Shown in pieces: positions 14,803 through 16,035 of a stretch of 16,035 nt of DNA. This stretch comes from CAZCWX01 sp964502465 (GTDB lineage: Bacteria > Desulfobacterota > Binatia > Bin18). The notes beneath the pieces were generated by a model, which was not told the origin of the DNA, searched no databases, and was given only the letters and a program-made list of their open reading frames with translations. Numbering within the stretch: the first letter of the stretch is position 1; each line of letters opens with the position of its first letter. The stretch lies in assembly GCA_964502465.1 (NCBI GenBank), contig CAZCWX010000672.1:1-16035 (forward strand), read 5' to 3'. The position numbers and the translations under genes are program-made.

Positions 14803-15450
14803 ATGAAGTGGAAGCATCTCCTGTCGTTGAAAGACCTTGCCAGGTTATTCCGGTTCACATCCCCCTCCCCTGCTCCATTCGTGAACCAACGCGAATTTAC
14901 CCGGGTTCCGCTTGCTGTCGAGGTGGATATTCTTTCAGGTGACACCCCGATTGTGTCCGGTCGCACAAAAGATATCAGCATGAAAGGTCTGTACCTTTTA
15001 AGCGACGAACGCCTGCCTGTCGGCACGGACTACCACATCGTGTTGCTGCTGAGTGGCCGTGGTCCCTCCGCGTCCCTCGCGCCTCTGATGCTTGGTATTC
15101 AGGCAAACGGGAGAATCGTGCGCGTCACGAATGCCGGGCTGGGTATCGAATTCACCGAAATCATTGGCCAGGACAGCTTTGAGCATCTTCGGCACTTGCT
15201 GTTACACCATTCTCAGGAACAACCAGAAACCGAGCAGGTGCGGCAAGAGTTACGGCAAGCCTCCTGGTCTCAATCAACCAGAATCATTCGCCCTTTTGAT
15301 GATGGGGCTCTCCTTTCCGCCACCCGATTCTCCCTGAAACGAAACGGCGCGCAGCCTCGTACCGCCATTGAATTGTCCCCTGGATGTGTGATCCTCATAC
15401 AGAAAGACTCATCTGCCACAAACCATGCGTCTGTAAAACCACGCGTGTGA
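14803..15450 (+). CDS. PilZ domain protein
   Basis: The 215-residue protein contains a PilZ domain at about 28-135. It has the cyclic-di-GMP-binding RxxxR box as REFTR (Arg30, Arg34), the DxSxxG motif as DISMKGLYL (Asp57, Ser59, Gly62), and the closing strands NGRIVRVTNAGLGIEFTEI (102-120). These residues are all present, so binding of cyclic-di-GMP is likely. The N-terminal 27 residues and the C-terminal 75 residues, ending in a low-complexity Ser/Thr/Lys stretch, show no known domain. No membrane segment is seen. Such proteins tune motility, adhesion or exopolysaccharide production, but no partner gene for these is nearby. The upstream ribosome site is weak, with no better in-frame start. 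Confidence 0.85.
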   Translation: MKWKHLLSLKDLARLFRFTSPSPAPFVNQREFTRVPLAVEVDILSGDTPIVSGRTKDISMKGLYLLSDERLPVGTDYHIVLLLSGRGPSASLAPLMLGIQANGRIVRVTNAGLGIEFTEIIGQDSFEHLRHLLLHHSQEQPETEQVRQELRQASWSQSTRIIRPFDDGALLSATRFSLKRNGAQPRTAIELSPGCVILIQKDSSATNHASVKPRV

Positions 15451-15481
15451 GTGGTGAACAGACGTGAAAGATCGGTGGTGT

Positions 15482-15512
15482 CCTAGCAAAAGGTTGCTAT
15501 AGGAAGTTTCTT
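15482..15512 (+). terminator. Possible terminator downstream of the PilZ gene
   Basis: CCTAGCAA (15482-15489) can pair with TTGCTATAGG (15494-15503) with a 2-nt bulge and an AAGG loop, followed shortly by GTTTCTT. The stem is imperfect and the T-run short, so it is only a candidate. Confidence 0.3.
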
Positions 15513-15536
15513 GCGTCATTCCTGTGCTGGCTCCGT

Positions 15537-15935
15537 TTGCCCGCGTTAGATCAAGACCAGAATGAGTTATTAACTCACTATTTTAGGAGGGGTAAAAGAT
15601 GGGGCTGTTTCATATGCGGGGGAATAGCCGTCATCGTGGCCCTCCTCTTCACTCTATCCTTTTGTCGAGCAGGAGATTGCGCAGGAGCGAGTGTGGGGGA
15701 GCAAGAGGCAGGGGGAGTAACTTCTAGATGCCCCCTAGTCGGCAAAACTATCTCCGGCCATGCTCTCAAACCGTATCTGCTCAGCCGGTATAATTCCCTG
15801 CGTAGGATCAACAATGTTTCGTTTAGGAAACGACGGATCGTACCGCCAAATCCAGAAACCAAAGCCCGTCTGATGATGTCCCTCTACGAAAGTGAGCGTG
15901 TACTTCCGGTAGGCGTGCTTGACGTCCCTCAATGA
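15537..15935 (+). CDS. Uncertain ORF with a hydrophobic N-terminal segment
   Basis: This forward frame, starting at a TTG, encodes 132 residues. A hydrophobic stretch (CFICGGIAVIVALLFTLSFC) resembles a signal peptide or membrane anchor and is followed by a Cys/Gly-rich and then a basic region, with no known domain. The only strong ribosome site nearby, AGGAGGGG at about 15584-15591, precedes an ATG at 15599 in a different frame. Joining that ATG to this frame would need a one-base shift near the G-run at 15616-15621, giving MGLFHMRG followed by the hydrophobic segment. It may be a frameshifted gene, a sequencing error or a chance frame. It overlaps an antisense frame at 15735-16035. Confidence 0.3.
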   Translation: MPALDQDQNELLTHYFRRGKRWGCFICGGIAVIVALLFTLSFCRAGDCAGASVGEQEAGGVTSRCPLVGKTISGHALKPYLLSRYNSLRRINNVSFRKRRIVPPNPETKARLMMSLYESERVLPVGVLDVPQ

Positions 15936-16035
15936 GGGACCAGTCCAACGACTCAGCACGCACTGAGCTTCCTCAGCACGAAGTGTCGGCACTCCTGCAG
16001 GGAGGCACAACCCGACATCTGCCGCGAAACACGAT
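15735..16035 (-). CDS. Uncertain partial ORF running off the right edge
   Basis: The reverse frame is open from the window edge to a TAG at 15735-15737, about 99 codons, with natural-looking aromatic-rich text such as KYTLTFVEGHHQTGFGFWIW and RYDPSFPKRNIVDP. The first in-frame start inside the window is a TTG at 16010. If real, it is the C-terminus of a gene that starts outside. I recognise no family. It overlaps the forward frame ending at 15935, and at most one is likely real. Confidence 0.3.
   Translation of the reverse strand, partial: SCFAADVGLCLPAGVPTLRAEEAQCVLSRWTGPSLRDVKHAYRKYTLTFVEGHHQTGFGFWIWRYDPSFPKRNIVDPTQGIIPAEQIRFESMAGDSFAD
15924..15940. repeat. Perfect 7-bp inverted repeat
   Basis: GTCCCTC (15924-15930) and GAGGGAC (15934-15940) flank a 3-nt loop that contains part of the forward ORF's TGA. 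No T-run follows on either strand, so it does not qualify as an intrinsic terminator. It might be chance. Confidence 0.3.

Noticed and set aside
1..16035. CRISPR array, tRNA, rRNA or transposon ends
   Set aside because: No regularly spaced repeats, cloverleaf-like segments, rRNA-like stretches or transposase frames were seen on either strand.

Overview
The window looks like chromosomal DNA from an uncultivated, probably Gram-negative bacterium with moderately high GC. The outer-membrane barrel remnant, Tat genes, PilZ protein, class A penicillin-binding protein and a DUF4911-like protein point to a Desulfobacterota/Binatia- or Tectomicrobia-like lineage. That assignment is an impression from protein style and rests on no marker gene. 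No rRNA, tRNA, CRISPR array, transposase or phage gene is visible.

Layout. 1-940: a possible gene tail, then a DUF433/DUF5615 pair resembling a toxin-antitoxin module. 940-1265: a gene-poor stretch with what looks like a decayed glycosyltransferase fragment. 1266-3947: a family III CoA-transferase and an MFS organic-anion transporter, both forward. 3948-5443: a decayed region. A secreted-protein gene on the + strand carries an in-frame TAG and a cut-off 3' end, and faces a truncated outer-membrane barrel gene on the - strand, so the two broken ends meet at about 4535-4556. A small unknown gene lies upstream of the barrel. 5560-6654: a YrbG-type Na+/Ca2+ exchanger. 6775-9747: purC, a second CoA-transferase 1 bp downstream, then an alpha/beta hydrolase. 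9971-12085: a bifunctional PBP1A-type peptidoglycan synthase. 12133-13164: a histone-deacetylase-family amidohydrolase on the - strand, divergent from a tatA/B-tatC pair (13282-14310). 14333-14596: a small DUF4911-like gene convergent with tatC. 14803-15450: a PilZ protein. 15451-16035: about 585 bp with two competing, weakly supported overlapping reading frames.

The genes fall into housekeeping functions (purine synthesis, cell wall, protein export, ion exchange) and acyl-CoA/organic-acid catabolism (two CoA-transferases, MFS transporter, hydrolase). I see no convincing multi-gene novel system. The most informative observations are the double-truncation scar near 4545, the first CoA-transferase lacking the usual catalytic aspartate while the second keeps it, and the TA-like pair at the left edge.
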